From NCBI RefSeq assembly GCF_003353015.1, contig NZ_QREM01000007.1, positions 400,681-464,680 of the forward strand: a DNA stretch of 64,000 nt, in the 5' to 3' direction. The stretch's first letter is position 1; each line of letters starts with the position of its first letter. Below are positions 34,390 through 45,480 of the stretch, piece after piece. The position numbers were made by a program, and so were the translations under genes. The stretch is from Xanthomonas arboricola. GTDB lineage: Bacteria; Pseudomonadota; Gammaproteobacteria; Xanthomonadales; Xanthomonadaceae. Under the pieces are notes generated by a model that made no database searches, was not told the origin of the DNA, and worked only from the letters and a program-made list of their open reading frames with translations.

Positions 34390-35052
34390 TCAGCCCTTTG
34401 CCATGACGGGTTTGCCAGCTGCCGCGAGCGCTGCCGCAGCGGCTGGCACAGCGCGGCCGTCCATCGTGTCCAGCAGCAAGCCGGCTTCCTGCTCCATCTC
34501 GATGATGTAGCCGGCGATGCGGCCCTTGAAGAAGCGATGCGCCATCAATGCCGGTACCGCAATGATCATGCCGGTGGCCGTGCACACCAGCGCCTTGCCG
34601 ATGCCGCCCGCCAGCTGGTTCACATCGCCCACCCCGTGATCGAGGATGCCCAGGAACATCTGGATCATGCCGACCACGGTGCCCAGCAGTCCCAGCAACG
34701 GCCCGGCCGAGGCGATCGTGCCCAGGGCATTCAGATAGCGCTCCATGCGGTGCACCACGTGCCGGCCGGTGTCCTCGACGCGCTCGCGAATCAACTCACG
34801 CGGACGACCACGTAGGTCCAGCGCAGCGGCAAGCAAGGCGCCCAGCGGCGAATTGCGCCGCAGCGATTCGATGTGGCCTGGATCCAGCCTGCCGCGTGCA
34901 GCCCAGTTACGGACCTCTTCGCCCAGACCTGGAGGGGCCACCTCGTTGCGGCGCAGGCTCCACAGACGCTCCAGCACGATCGCCAGGGCGATCACGCCCA
35001 GCAACAGCAATGGCACCATCGGCCAACCGCCTGCCTTGACCAGCTCCAACAC
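34390..35052 (-). CDS. exbB: MotA/TolQ/ExbB proton channel family protein
   Basis: 220-residue ExbB/TolQ protein starting with GTG at 35052 behind an excellent GGAGGAA ribosome site. The first membrane helix is at about residues 10-27, and the two others lie at about 112-135 and 155-175, carrying the conserved ASAGPLLGLLGTVVGMIQMF and ATGMIIAVPALMAH segments. It forms the channel of an Exb motor together with the ExbD three bases downstream. The comEC reading frame overlaps the first 146 bases of this gene in another frame. Confidence 0.92.
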   Translation of the reverse strand: MLELVKAGGWPMVPLLLLGVIALAIVLERLWSLRRNEVAPPGLGEEVRNWAARGRLDPGHIESLRRNSPLGALLAAALDLRGRPRELIRERVEDTGRHVVHRMERYLNALGTIASAGPLLGLLGTVVGMIQMFLGILDHGVGDVNQLAGGIGKALVCTATGMIIAVPALMAHRFFKGRIAGYIIEMEQEAGLLLDTMDGRAVPAAAAALAAAGKPVMAKG

Positions 35053-37492
35053 GATTCGATTCCTCCGGCGACGCGGCCGCCTGTTCGCTGGTCGATAGGA
35101 TAGCAGCCGACCGCCGCCGTTCCGCAGCATCCCACAGCCGTGGCTGCCAGCGTCGCCGCTCACGTACTTGCAGGCCGTGAACGCCCAGCCAGACCCGGAT
35201 CGCCCCGGCCTGGGCCGTGTCGAGCAGCTCGGCGCCACTGCCCTGCCAGCGCTGCACCACCGCGGCCCGCGGGTGGCCGAAGCGATTGCCGTGCCCGGAG
35301 GACACCAGCGCCAGTCGCGCGCCGGTGGCGGCAATGAAGCCGGCATGCGATCCGTCGGCGCTGCCATGGTGCGGGACCACCACCAGGTCGGCACGCAACT
35401 CCGGGGCATGCTCCCGCAACAGGCGCCGCTCGACGATCTCGCCGATATCGCCCGGCAACAGCGCGCTCGCATGGCGTGTCTCGACACGCAGCACGCAACT
35501 GGATTGATTGCGCAGATACGGAAAGCCGGCGCCGGGATGCAGGAAGCGAAAGCGCACACCGTCCCATACCCACTGCTGTCCGGCACGACAGCGCGTGCTG
35601 ACGTCCAGCGGCGCCTGTGGCGGCGCAGTGGTCATTGCAACGGGCAATTCCGCACGCACCGCTGCATAGCCGCCAGCGTGGTCGGCGTCGGCATGACTGA
35701 GCACGATGGCATCCAGGCGGCGCAGGCCGAGCGCGCGCAATGCCGGCAACACCACCCGCTCGCCGGCATCGAAACCATCGCGCACCGCCGGGCCGGTGTC
35801 GAACAGCAGCGCATGCCGTTGCGTGCGCACCAGCACCGCCAGGCCCTGCCCCACGTCCAGCACCTGCACATCCGCCTCGCCGGCGCCAGGCAGTTCGCGG
35901 TCCGGCCACAGCAGTGGCAGCCAGAGCAGCACCGCCAGGGCTTTGCCGGGCGTGCCGCGCGGCAGCAACAACCAGAACGCGCCCAGCAAGGCCATGAGCA
36001 AGGCGATCGCATCGGACTCGGGTACCCACCACAACGCCACCGATGTCTGCCCGAGCCAGACCAGGCCCGGCCAGGACAGCTCGAAGCACCAGCCCGCCCA
36101 TCGCCATGCCCACACGCCCAGGCCCGGATGAAGCGCTTCCAGCGCAGTCCCCAGCAAGGCAAGTGGCACCACCACGAAGGTCCACCAGGGAATGGCGACC
36201 AGATTGGCCAATGGCCCCACCAGCGACGCCTGCCCGAACAGGCTGACGGTCAACGGCAGCAGGCCGACGGTGGCCACGGTCTGGGCGGACAGGAAGCCCC
36301 GCACGATCGCGCGATCGTCCGCTGGCAGGCACCACACCAGCCAGGCCACCCCGGCAAAGCTGAGCCAGAAGCCGGCCACCAGCACGCTCAGCGGATCCCA
36401 CAGCAGCACTGCCAACATCGCCAGCGCGAGGATCTGCGCGGTGGTGGCACGGCGCCGTAGCACCCGCGCCAACGCGATTACGGCAATCATCAGCACGGTG
36501 CGCACCGTGGGCAGCGCCAGACCCGCCAGCACCGCATAACCCGCCGCACCGAGCAAGGCGGCGACTGCTGCCGCGTGGACGCGCGGGATCCGCATTGCAA
36601 GCGCCGGCCAGCAACGCCAGAGCCCGGCGACCAGCACGGCGACGACTGCAGCGACCAGCCCCACATGGAATCCCGAGATCGCAATCAGATGGCTGAGCCC
36701 GGTCGCCCGCAGCGTGGCCCAGGCAGCGTCGTCCAGCCCGCGCGTGTCGCCCAGCGCAAGCGCGCGCAGGTAGGGCGCCGACGGCCCGGGCACGCGCTCG
36801 GCAATGCGCTGCGACATCCCTTCGCGCCAGGCATCCACGCCACGCGGTGCCGCGACCTGCCGCGCAGCGGCCGGCACCCGTACATAGCCGGTCGCGGCAA
36901 TCCGAAGTGCCAGCGCCTGCCGCTCGGCATCGAACCCACCGGGATTGCGCAAACCACGCGGCGCACGCAGCTTGAGCCGTAGTTGCCAACCCGCGCCTGC
37001 GCGCAGCGCGCCACGCGGCCCCACGCGCTCGGCACCGAAATCGTCATACCAAGCCAGCTGCAGCAGCTTGCCGCGCAGTGCGCCAGGCTGTGCGGGATCG
37101 TCGTCCACGCGCAGTTGAAAGCGCGTGCGTCGTGGCTCGGCGACCGGCAATTCGACGATCTGACCGCGCACCGTCAGTTCTCGCGCTTCATCTTGCGGGC
37201 GCAGTTGTGCCTGCAGGACACCGGCGACCTGCCAGCCCATCAGGCCGAAACCGAAAACGGCGGTGGCCAGTGCCCACGCCAGCACGCTTGGCCGCGGACG
37301 CAGCCATGTGCTGACGCCGATGCCCAGCGCCGCTGCACCAAGGCAGGCCGCATAGACCGCACGCGGCAGCAGCGCAGGCGACCATGCGCACACCACGATG
37401 CCCAGCAACAATGCCGCTGCGATCGTCATCGTCGATACGCGCTGCGGCGAAGGCGATGCCTGTGCTGACGCATGCATGCTGTCGGTCGCCAT
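34907..37492 (-). CDS. comEC: DNA internalization competence protein ComEC/Rec2
   Basis: 861-residue inner-membrane channel for DNA uptake. The N-terminal DUF4131/OB-like part spans about 20-210, the competence domain with LSHLIAISGFHVGLVAAVV near 270 and several helices runs to about 555, and the C-terminal metallo-beta-lactamase domain includes VLDVGQGLAVLV, LFDTGP, LSHADADHAGG and VPHHGSADGSH from about 565. The frame does not stop until 34907, so the last 48 codons overlap exbB; this tail (RRLADGAIAVAGRDRPGD...) has no family similarity. ComEC conducts single-stranded DNA into the cytoplasm during transformation. Confidence 0.9.
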   Translation of the reverse strand: MATDSMHASAQASPSPQRVSTMTIAAALLLGIVVCAWSPALLPRAVYAACLGAAALGIGVSTWLRPRPSVLAWALATAVFGFGLMGWQVAGVLQAQLRPQDEARELTVRGQIVELPVAEPRRTRFQLRVDDDPAQPGALRGKLLQLAWYDDFGAERVGPRGALRAGAGWQLRLKLRAPRGLRNPGGFDAERQALALRIAATGYVRVPAAARQVAAPRGVDAWREGMSQRIAERVPGPSAPYLRALALGDTRGLDDAAWATLRATGLSHLIAISGFHVGLVAAVVAVLVAGLWRCWPALAMRIPRVHAAAVAALLGAAGYAVLAGLALPTVRTVLMIAVIALARVLRRRATTAQILALAMLAVLLWDPLSVLVAGFWLSFAGVAWLVWCLPADDRAIVRGFLSAQTVATVGLLPLTVSLFGQASLVGPLANLVAIPWWTFVVVPLALLGTALEALHPGLGVWAWRWAGWCFELSWPGLVWLGQTSVALWWVPESDAIALLMALLGAFWLLLPRGTPGKALAVLLWLPLLWPDRELPGAGEADVQVLDVGQGLAVLVRTQRHALLFDTGPAVRDGFDAGERVVLPALRALGLRRLDAIVLSHADADHAGGYAAVRAELPVAMTTAPPQAPLDVSTRCRAGQQWVWDGVRFRFLHPGAGFPYLRNQSSCVLRVETRHASALLPGDIGEIVERRLLREHAPELRADLVVVPHHGSADGSHAGFIAATGARLALVSSGHGNRFGHPRAAVVQRWQGSGAELLDTAQAGAIRVWLGVHGLQVRERRRWQPRLWDAAERRRSAAILSTSEQAAASPEESNRVGAGQGRRLADGAIAVAGRDRPGDRAGASVEPAPQRGGPSRSGRRGP

Positions 37493-37749
37493 CCTGGCCG
37501 TGGTCCATCCACCGACTCAGGTTAGACCCGCGCCGGCGTCCGGCACAGCGGCGATCGGTGCAGTGCCTGGTAGGAAAACGGCGGCGCCTGCCGTGGTGCA
37601 TCAGGCCGCGGGAACGTCCTCCTATCGGCCGCGCAACACGCTGGGCAGGACAGTGTGTACGGGTCGCACATCGACCGTACCGGCCTGCATTCGCCTCGAT
37701 TTCATGGCCGCCGCGCTATGTTCGCCACTGTTTTCGAGGAGTTTCCCCC

Positions 37750-38814
37750 ATGCGTAAAGGCACTGCACTGATTGTCGGCGTCACCGGCATTTCCGGTTAC
37801 AACCTCGCCAATGTCCTGGTGGCAGACGGCTGGACCGTCTACGGCCTGGCACGGCGCCCGCTGCCTCAGGATGGCGTGATCCCGCTTGCTGCCGACCTGC
37901 TGGATGCCGAAAGCACCGGCAAGGCGTTGCGTGGCCTGCCGATCACCCACGTGTTCTTCTGCACCTGGACCCGGCGCGACACCGAGCGCGAAAACGTCGA
38001 AGCCAACGGCGCGATGATGCGACATCTGTGCGAAGCGCTGAGCGATGCGCCGCTGCAGCACATGGCGCTGGTCACCGGCACCAAGCACTACCTGGGCGCG
38101 TTCGAGAACTACGGGAGCGGCAAGGCCGAAACCCCGTTCCGCGAAAGCGAACCGCGCCAGCCCGGCGACAATTTCTACTACACCCTGGAAGACCTGTTGT
38201 TCGCGCATGCCGAGCAGCATGGCTTCGGCTGGAGCGTGCATCGCTCGCACACCATGATCGGCATGGCCAACGGCAGCAACGCGATGAACATGGGCGTGAC
38301 GCTGGCGGTGTATGCGTCGCTGTGCAAGCACACCGGCCAGCCGTTCGTGTTTCCCGGCTCGCAGGCGCAGTGGAACAGCCTCACCGATCTGACCGATGCC
38401 GGCCTGCTCGGCAAGCAGCTGGCCTGGGCCGGCCTGAGCCCGGCCGCGCGCAATCAGGCCTTCAACACCGTCAACGGCGATGTGTTCCGCTGGCGCTGGA
38501 TGTGGGGCCAGATTGCCGACTTCTTCGGGCTCGAAGCGGCGCCCTGCCCCGAGACCCCGCAGCCGCTGGAGGCACGCCTGAGCGAGACCGCCCCGGCGGT
38601 ATGGAGCGAGATCGCCAGGCAGCATGGCCTGGTGGAAGCCGACGTCAACCGGCTGGCATCCTGGTGGCACACCGATGCCGACCTGGGCCGAGAGATCGAG
38701 TGCGTCAACGACATGACCAAGAGCCGCGAGCTGGGCTTTGTGGATTTCTACGACAGCCGCGCATCGTTCCTGGAATTGTTCACGCGCCTGCGCGCGCAGC
38801 GCATCATTCCCTGA
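37750..38814 (+). CDS. SDR family protein, PRISE / progesterone 5-beta-reductase-like
   Basis: 354-residue extended short-chain dehydrogenase. The NADP-binding motif ALIVGVTGISGYNLANVL lies at residues 6-23, the ARRP segment near 34 binds the 2'-phosphate, VTGTKHYLGAFE near 115 carries the catalytic Lys, and NFYYTLEDLL near 141 carries the catalytic Tyr. These are the special motifs of the PRISE group (progesterone 5-beta-reductase/iridoid synthase-like), best known from plants, whose members reduce activated enones. GAGGAG stands nine bases before the ATG. No pathway genes are adjacent, so the physiological substrate is unknown. Confidence 0.82.
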   Translation: MRKGTALIVGVTGISGYNLANVLVADGWTVYGLARRPLPQDGVIPLAADLLDAESTGKALRGLPITHVFFCTWTRRDTERENVEANGAMMRHLCEALSDAPLQHMALVTGTKHYLGAFENYGSGKAETPFRESEPRQPGDNFYYTLEDLLFAHAEQHGFGWSVHRSHTMIGMANGSNAMNMGVTLAVYASLCKHTGQPFVFPGSQAQWNSLTDLTDAGLLGKQLAWAGLSPAARNQAFNTVNGDVFRWRWMWGQIADFFGLEAAPCPETPQPLEARLSETAPAVWSEIARQHGLVEADVNRLASWWHTDADLGREIECVNDMTKSRELGFVDFYDSRASFLELFTRLRAQRIIP

Positions 38815-39001
38815 TGCGCCACCGGTCGGCGTCACCGACGTGACGGCGACCGGTTGCTGTCGACGCGAGCATCGATGCGATGATGCTCGCGGGCGCTGCA
38901 TGCACAGCAATCAGGGTGTCGCAGCATCCGGTCGCCCATCACGCGGATGCATCGGCAACCGGATACGGGATCTTCGCTCTGACACCCGTGGTTCACCACT
39001 G

Positions 39002-39030
39002 CCTTGCCGTCAGGAATTCCGACGGCAAGG
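39002..39030. terminator. Bidirectional-looking terminator between the PRISE gene and lolD
   Basis: Perfect 10-bp stem CCTTGCCGTC / GACGGCAAGG around loop AGGAATTCC, seven bases beyond the lolD stop and in the gap between convergent genes. Confidence 0.65.
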
Positions 39031-39036
39031 TACTGC

Positions 39037-39792
39037 CTACACCGCAGACGGCGCCAGTTCGCGCAACTTGCCCTGGTGCAGTTCGAGCACGCGGTCCAGA
39101 CGCCGCGCCAGGCTGCGATCGTGGGTCACCAGGACCAGGCTGGTGCGCTGTGCACGATTGAGTTCCAGCATCAGCTCGAACACGGTCTCTGCGGTCTTGT
39201 CGTCCAGGTTGCCGGTCGGCTCGTCGCCCAGCACGCAGCCCGGTTTGTTCACCAGCGCACGCGCCACGGCCGCGCGCTGGCGCTCGCCACCGGACAACTC
39301 GCTGGGCTTGTGTTCGATGCGATGTCCGAGCCCGACCGATTCCAGCAGTTGCAAGGCCTGCGCCCGGGCCAGCGCGACCTCTTTTCCGGACAACAGCACC
39401 GGCATCATCACGTTCTCCAGCGCGGTGAATTCCGGCAGCAGGTGATGGAACTGGTACACGAAGCCCAAGGCCTGATTGCGCAGCTTGCCGCGCTCGCCAT
39501 CGGACAACGCCGACATGCGCCGGCCGGCCACATACACCTCGCCCGAGGTCGGAATATCCAGCCCGCCGAGCAGGTGCAGCAGCGTGCTCTTGCCCGCACC
39601 GGAGGCGCCGACAATGGCTACGGTTTCGCCGGTCGCCACGGTCAGATCCAGTCGATCGAACACCGGTGTACGCATCTTGCCTTCGGCATAGGTCTTGCCC
39701 AGACCCTCGGCCCGAATCACTGCTTCTGCGTGGCTTGACGTCTGCACGGCCGATTCCCCATTCCCGATTCCCGATTCGCTGATCTCATTCAT
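39037..39792 (-). CDS. lolD: Lipoprotein-releasing ABC ATPase LolD
   Basis: 251-residue ABC ATPase. Walker [10 protein letters not shown] is near residue 62, signature [15 protein letters not shown] near 163 and Walker [13 protein letters not shown] near 187, with spacing of the LolD/MacB group. LolD drives LolC/E release of outer-membrane lipoproteins to LolA. The annotated start at 39792 overlaps lolC by eight bases. The first 20 residues derive from a GGGAATCGGGAATGGGGAATCG-type spacer repeat and have no counterpart in other LolD proteins, so the functional start may be later. Confidence 0.93.
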   Translation of the reverse strand: MNEISESGIGNGESAVQTSSHAEAVIRAEGLGKTYAEGKMRTPVFDRLDLTVATGETVAIVGASGAGKSTLLHLLGGLDIPTSGEVYVAGRRMSALSDGERGKLRNQALGFVYQFHHLLPEFTALENVMMPVLLSGKEVALARAQALQLLESVGLGHRIEHKPSELSGGERQRAAVARALVNKPGCVLGDEPTGNLDDKTAETVFELMLELNRAQRTSLVLVTHDRSLARRLDRVLELHQGKLRELAPSAV

Positions 39793-41026
39793 AACGCAGC
39801 GCCTCCGCCGGTTGGGTCCGCGACGCGCGCCATGCCGGATACAAGGTCGCCAGGAAGCTCATCACCAGCGCGACGACGGTGATCACCACCACGTCCTGGG
39901 TCTGCATGTCGGTCGGCAAGCCAGTGATGTAATACACGTCTTCGGGCAGCAGCTTGACGCTGAAGATCGTCTCGATCACCCCGAGGATGCGTTCCAGGTT
40001 GAGCGTCAGCACGATGCCGCCGATCACCCCCATGATCGTGCCCATGAAGCCGATCAACGAACCCTGCACCATGAACACCTGCATCACGCCCGCAGGCGAC
40101 AGGCCCAGGGTGCGCAGGATGGCAATATCGGCCTGCTTGTCGGTGACCAGCATCACCTGCGAGGACACCAGGTTGAACGCGCCCATCGCCACGATCAGCG
40201 ACAGCAGGATGCCCATCACGGTCTTTTCCATCTTCAACGAGTGGTAGAGATTGGCGTTCTCCTGGGTCCAGTCGCTGACCCGGTACGGACCATGCAACTT
40301 CACCGCCAGATCGCGCGCGACCGGCCAGGCCTGGTCCATGTCGTGCAGGCGCAGCCGTACGCCGGTGACGCCGTCCATGCGCAGCACGCGCGCCAGGTCC
40401 TGCATGTTGACCACGGCCAGGCCGCGGTCGATCTCGTTGTAGCCCGCCTCGAAGATCCCGCTGACGGTGAAGCGCTTGAGCCGCGGCATCGCACCCAGCG
40501 GCGTGGCCTGGGTGTCGCTGAGCAGCACGACGATGCTGTCGCCCACGTCCACGCCCAGCCAGATCGCCAGCTCCTTGCCGATGACGATGTTGTAGGAGCC
40601 CGGGGTGAGGCTGTCGACCGACCCCTGCTGCATCTTCTTGGCCAGCACCGACACCTTGCCTTCTTCGGCAGGAACGATGCCACGCACGATCGCCGGCTGC
40701 TTGCGCGGACCCTGCAGCAGCGATTCGGTTTCGATATACGGCGCGGCACCGGCGATGCGCGGATCGGCCATGGCGACCTCGACCGCGTGCTGCCAATCGT
40801 GCATCGGCGCGCCGTCGGCACTGACCGTGGCATGCGCGGCCATCTGCAGCAGACGGTCGCGGATCTCCTTCTGGAAACCGCTCATCACCGCCAGCGTGGT
40901 GATCAGCACGGTCACGCCCAGGGCGATGCCCAGGATCGATGCCATCGAGATAAACGAGATGAAGCCATTGCGCCGCTTGGCACGCAGGTAGCGCAAGCCG
41001 ATGGCGACCGGGATAGGTTTGAACAT
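39785..41026 (-). CDS. lolC: Lipoprotein-releasing permease LolC/LolE
   Basis: 413-residue inner-membrane permease with one N-terminal helix (about 25-50), a large periplasmic domain, and three C-terminal helices from about 265, the FtsX/MacB layout. The N-terminus [25 protein letters not shown] matches LolC/E. Only one permease gene is present next to lolD, so LolC and LolE functions may be combined (a LolF-type homodimer) or the second gene lies elsewhere. ATG 41026 is preferred to a TTG three codons upstream. It is in line with the sdhE-ygfX genes upstream. Confidence 0.92.
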   Translation of the reverse strand: MFKPIPVAIGLRYLRAKRRNGFISFISMASILGIALGVTVLITTLAVMSGFQKEIRDRLLQMAAHATVSADGAPMHDWQHAVEVAMADPRIAGAAPYIETESLLQGPRKQPAIVRGIVPAEEGKVSVLAKKMQQGSVDSLTPGSYNIVIGKELAIWLGVDVGDSIVVLLSDTQATPLGAMPRLKRFTVSGIFEAGYNEIDRGLAVVNMQDLARVLRMDGVTGVRLRLHDMDQAWPVARDLAVKLHGPYRVSDWTQENANLYHSLKMEKTVMGILLSLIVAMGAFNLVSSQVMLVTDKQADIAILRTLGLSPAGVMQVFMVQGSLIGFMGTIMGVIGGIVLTLNLERILGVIETIFSVKLLPEDVYYITGLPTDMQTQDVVVITVVALVMSFLATLYPAWRASRTQPAEALRYE

Positions 41027-41049
41027 GCGGTTCAACCGGGAAAGGGACG

Positions 41050-41812
<763 letters not shown>

Positions 41813-42595
41813 TCAGGCGCGGCGCGCCATCATCAGCTTCTTGATCTCGGCAATCGCCAGCGCCGGATTCAGGCCCTTCGGACAGGTCCGCGCGCAGTTC
41901 ATGATGGTGTGGCAGCGATACAGCTTGAACGGATCTTCCAGGTCGTCCAGGCGCGCACCGGTATCCTCGTCGCGCGAATCGATGATCCAGCGATACGCCT
42001 GCAGCAGGATCGCCGGGCCCAGGTAGCGCTCGCCATTCCACCAGTAGCTCGGGCAGCTGGTCGAGCAGCACGCGCACAGGATGCATTCGTACAGGCCGTC
42101 GAGCTTGCGGCGGTCTTCCGGCGACTGCAGGCGCTCGCGGTCCGGCGGCGGCGGGGTCTGGGTGCGGATCCACGGCTTGATCGATGCGTACTGCGCGTAA
42201 AAATGCGTCAGGTCCGGCACCAGGTCCTTGATCACATCCATGTGCGGCAGCGGATAGATCGGCACCTCGGCCTTGCCGCAGGCGGCAATCGCCTTGGTGC
42301 AGGCCAGCGTGTTGGTGCCGTCGATGTTCATCGCGCACGAACCGCAGATGCCTTCGCGGCAGGAGCGACGGAACGCCAGCGTCGGGTCGATCTCGTTCTT
42401 GATCTTGATCAGCGCGTCCAACACCATCGGGCCGCACTTGTCGAGATCGATCTCGTAGCTGTCGGTGCGCGGGTTGGCCTCGCCATCCGGATCCCAGCGG
42501 TAGACCTTGAAGGTGCGCGTGTTCTTGGCGCCCTGTGCAGGGTAATGCTTGCCCTTGCCGATCTTTGAATTCTTGGGGAGGGTGAACTCTGCCAT
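41813..42595 (-). CDS. sdhB: Succinate dehydrogenase iron-sulfur subunit
   Basis: 260-residue SdhB. The 2Fe-2S ferredoxin domain has [12 protein letters not shown] near residues 74-85 and a further Cys in LACTK near 93. The second domain has [11 protein letters not shown] near 165 plus [17 protein letters not shown] near 222 for the 4Fe-4S and 3Fe-4S clusters. Together with SdhA it passes electrons from succinate to ubiquinone through SdhC/SdhD. It follows sdhA after an unusually long 229-bp spacer. Confidence 0.97.
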   Translation of the reverse strand: MAEFTLPKNSKIGKGKHYPAQGAKNTRTFKVYRWDPDGEANPRTDSYEIDLDKCGPMVLDALIKIKNEIDPTLAFRRSCREGICGSCAMNIDGTNTLACTKAIAACGKAEVPIYPLPHMDVIKDLVPDLTHFYAQYASIKPWIRTQTPPPPDRERLQSPEDRRKLDGLYECILCACCSTSCPSYWWNGERYLGPAILLQAYRWIIDSRDEDTGARLDDLEDPFKLYRCHTIMNCARTCPKGLNPALAIAEIKKLMMARRA

Positions 42596-42824
42596 AGCTG
42601 CTCTCGTTGGCTCAGGCGATGCGCGGTGCGGACGACAACCGCACCGTGCGCATGAAGGTAAAGATGACGGATGCCACCACCGAAGCGGTGGCGCAACGTC
42701 CGGCGGCGTGCCGGCGTTGCCCCTGCGTCACGACGCGATCCGGCTGCGACGTTGCACAGCTGCCATGCCCGGACAGGCCGGCTGGCAGGAGCAACGCGGA
42801 AGCGGATCGAACCATGCGCATCGA

Positions 42825-44615
42825 TCAGTAAACGCGCGGCTTCGGCGGGACCACGTCCACGTCCTTGCTCAGCGTGTACATGTGCACCGGACGGTATTCG
42901 AACTCGCACTTGCCCTTGTCGTCGACGGTGACCAGGGTGTGCTTCTGCCAGTTGACGTCGTCGCGGTCCGGGAAGTCTTCGTGCGAGTGCGCGCCGCGGC
43001 TTTCGTGGCGCTGCTCGGCCGAGTTGATCGTCGCCACCGCATTGAGCAGCAGGTTGTTCAACTCGTAGGTCTCGATCAGGTCCGAGTTCCACACCAGCGA
43101 GCGGTCCGACACCTTGACGTCCTCGAAGCTGGCGAAGATTTCGGCCATCTTGTCGACGCCTTCCTTCAGCGTCTTGCTGGTACGGAACACGGCCGCATCG
43201 GACTGCATGGTGCGCTGCATGTTGTCGCGGATCACCGAGGTCGGCGTGGAGCCGTTGGCGTAGCGCAGCTTGTCCAGCAGGCCCAGCGCCTTGTCGCAGA
43301 CATCGGACGGCAGCGTCTTGTGCGGCTGGTTGGGCTTGACCGTCTCGGCGCAGCGGTTGGCCACCGCACGGCCGAACACCACCAGATCCAGCAGCGAGTT
43401 GGAGCCAAGGCGGTTGGCGCCATGCACCGACACACAGGCCGCTTCGCCGATCGCATACAGGCCCGGCACCACCGCATCCGGGTTGTCGCCCTGCTTGCGC
43501 ACGACTTCGCCGTAGAAGTTGGTCGGAATGCCGCCCATGTTGTAGTGCACGGTCGGCAGCACCGGGATCGGCTGCTTGGTCACGTCCACACCGGCAAAGA
43601 TGTGCGCGCTCTCGGCGATGCCGGGCAGCTTTTCGTTGATGACTTCCGGGCCGAGATGGGTCAGGTCGAGCAGGATGTGGTCCTTGTGCTCGCCGACGCC
43701 GCGGCCTTCGCGGATCTCCACGGTCATCGAGCGCGAGACCACGTCGCGCGAGGCCAGGTCCTTGTAATGCGGTGCGTAGCGCTCCATGAAGCGCTCGCCG
43801 TTGCTGTTGCGCAGGATGCCGCCTTCGCCACGGACGCCCTCGGTGATCAGGCAGCCCGCACCGTAGATGCCGGTGGGATGGAACTGCACGAACTCCATGT
43901 CCTGCACCGGCAGGCCGGCACGCATCACCAGGCCGCCGCCGTCACCGGTACAGGTGTGCGCGGAGGTGGCGCTGAAGTAGGCACGGCCATAGCCGCCGGT
44001 GGCCAGCACCACGCCATGGGCGCGGAACAGATGCAGGCTGCCATCGGCCATGTCCAGCGCCAGCACGCCGCGGCAGACACCCTCTTCGTCGAAGATCAGG
44101 TCGAGCGCGAAGTACTCGATCATGAAGCGCGCGTTGTGCGCCAGGGACTGCTGGTACAGCGTGTGCAGCATCGCGTGGCCGGTCCGGTCGGCCGCCGCGC
44201 AGGTGCGCTGCGCGGACGGACCTTCGCCGTACTTGGTGGTCATGCCGCCAAACGGGCGCTGGTAGATCTTGCCATCTTCGGTACGCGAGAACGGCACGCC
44301 GTAATGCTCGAGCTCGATGATCGCCGGGATTGCCTCGCGGCACATGTACTCGATCGCGTCCTGGTCGCCCAGCCAGTCCGAGCCCTTGATGGTGTCGTAG
44401 AAGTGGTAGCGCCAGTCGTCTTCGCCCATGTTGCCGAGCGCGGCCGAGATGCCGCCCTGCGCTGCCACGGTGTGCGAGCGGGTCGGGAACACCTTGGTCA
44501 GGCAGACGGTCTGCAGGCCCTTCTGGGCCAGGCCGAAGGTCGCGCGCAGGCCGGCGCCGCCGGCTCCCACCACGACCATGTCGTACTTGTGTTCGGTAAT
44601 CTTGTAAGCGGACAT
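42825..44615 (-). CDS. sdhA: Succinate dehydrogenase flavoprotein subunit
   Basis: 596-residue SdhA. The FAD-binding motif [17 protein letters not shown] is at about residues 14-30. His48 in [12 protein letters not shown] is the residue that binds FAD covalently. Catalytic [21 protein letters not shown] lies near 250 and the family C-terminal HxxTL-type region ends PPKPRVY. It oxidises succinate to fumarate in the TCA cycle on the cytoplasmic face of the inner membrane. Two assembly-factor genes (SDHAF4-like and sdhE) in the same operon serve this subunit. Confidence 0.97.
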   Translation of the reverse strand: MSAYKITEHKYDMVVVGAGGAGLRATFGLAQKGLQTVCLTKVFPTRSHTVAAQGGISAALGNMGEDDWRYHFYDTIKGSDWLGDQDAIEYMCREAIPAIIELEHYGVPFSRTEDGKIYQRPFGGMTTKYGEGPSAQRTCAAADRTGHAMLHTLYQQSLAHNARFMIEYFALDLIFDEEGVCRGVLALDMADGSLHLFRAHGVVLATGGYGRAYFSATSAHTCTGDGGGLVMRAGLPVQDMEFVQFHPTGIYGAGCLITEGVRGEGGILRNSNGERFMERYAPHYKDLASRDVVSRSMTVEIREGRGVGEHKDHILLDLTHLGPEVINEKLPGIAESAHIFAGVDVTKQPIPVLPTVHYNMGGIPTNFYGEVVRKQGDNPDAVVPGLYAIGEAACVSVHGANRLGSNSLLDLVVFGRAVANRCAETVKPNQPHKTLPSDVCDKALGLLDKLRYANGSTPTSVIRDNMQRTMQSDAAVFRTSKTLKEGVDKMAEIFASFEDVKVSDRSLVWNSDLIETYELNNLLLNAVATINSAEQRHESRGAHSHEDFPDRDDVNWQKHTLVTVDDKGKCEFEYRPVHMYTLSKDVDVVPPKPRVY

Positions 44616-44649
44616 CTAATCTGGATTCCTGTTCTGTGTGCCCGATGAC

Positions 44650-45036
44650 TCAGGCACCGCCCAGCGCGATGCGCGCCACTGCGAAAATGCTGACGATCGC
44701 GCCAAGCACGGCGATGAACTTCACCGTCGTCTGCAACGCCAGTGCCAGCAGCGAATTGTGGATGTAGTCCTCGAGCACGACCTGCAGGCCAAGCTGCGCG
44801 TGCCAGAACATTGCCACCAGGAAACCGACCAGCAGGACTGCATTCCAGGGCCTGGACACGGCCGCGACCGCGGTCGGGTAGTCGGAACCGAGCAGGCTCA
44901 GCACGAACACCAAGAACCAGATCGCCAACACCACCAGCGCCGTGGCGGTCAGGCGCTGCAGCACGAAATGCTCGGTCCCGGTCTTGGCGGCGCCCAGGCC
45001 GCGCACGGTCTTCAACGGGGTGCGGTAACGGCTCAT
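44650..45036 (-). CDS. sdhD: Succinate dehydrogenase membrane anchor subunit
   Basis: 128-residue protein with three membrane helices (about 30-48, 58-78, 100-122). The haem/quinone region has MFWHAQLGLQVVLEDYIHN near 75-93 with conserved His, Asp and Tyr. It overlaps the sdhC stop by four bases. With SdhC it anchors SdhAB and binds haem b and ubiquinone. Confidence 0.93.
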   Translation of the reverse strand: MSRYRTPLKTVRGLGAAKTGTEHFVLQRLTATALVVLAIWFLVFVLSLLGSDYPTAVAAVSRPWNAVLLVGFLVAMFWHAQLGLQVVLEDYIHNSLLALALQTTVKFIAVLGAIVSIFAVARIALGGA

Positions 45037-45425
45037 GCGGCGACTCCGGTCAGGACATAGGCCCAGATCGCGGCGGTGATCACCAGGCTGGCAACCACCG
45101 ACGTCCAGCTGCTACGCACGAAGGACGGGATGCTGAAGCCGTAGCCGAAGTCCTGCACGATGTGGCGGATGCCGTTGGACAGGTGATAGGCAAACGCCCA
45201 TGACCATGCAAACAGGAACACCTGGCCGTACCAGGCGCCGAGATGCTGGGTGAGGCACGACCAGTGGTCCTGCCCGAGCATCAACACCAGCAGGGAGACG
45301 GCAATGACCAGCGCCCCTCCGGAAAGAATGACGCCGGTGGCTCGATGCAGGATCGAGGTCGCCATCTGGATCTGCCAGCGATATACCTGCAGATGTGGGG
45401 AAGTGGGACGTTCGCGGATCGCCAT
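45033..45425 (-). CDS. sdhC: Succinate dehydrogenase cytochrome b556 subunit
   Basis: 130-residue protein. RERPTSPHLQVYRWQIQMATSILHR at residues 3-27 is the SdhC signature (RPLSPHL / SIxHR), and the haem ligand His is in FAYHLSNGIRH near 84-94. Three membrane helices at about 28-50, 65-85 and 105-127. First structural gene of the sdhCDAB operon, preceded 55 bp upstream by the SDHAF4-like gene. Confidence 0.95.
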   Translation of the reverse strand: MAIRERPTSPHLQVYRWQIQMATSILHRATGVILSGGALVIAVSLLVLMLGQDHWSCLTQHLGAWYGQVFLFAWSWAFAYHLSNGIRHIVQDFGYGFSIPSFVRSSWTSVVASLVITAAIWAYVLTGVAA

Positions 45426-45480
45426 TCGCTGGGCTCGTATCTCGGCTGGGCGGCACTAGGCCGCTGTGGCTAAAAGCTGC

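Noticed and set aside
42612..42821. 69-residue frame between sdhA and sdhB as a gene
   Set aside because: No ribosome site, no family similarity, low-complexity composition; kept only as a spacer observation.
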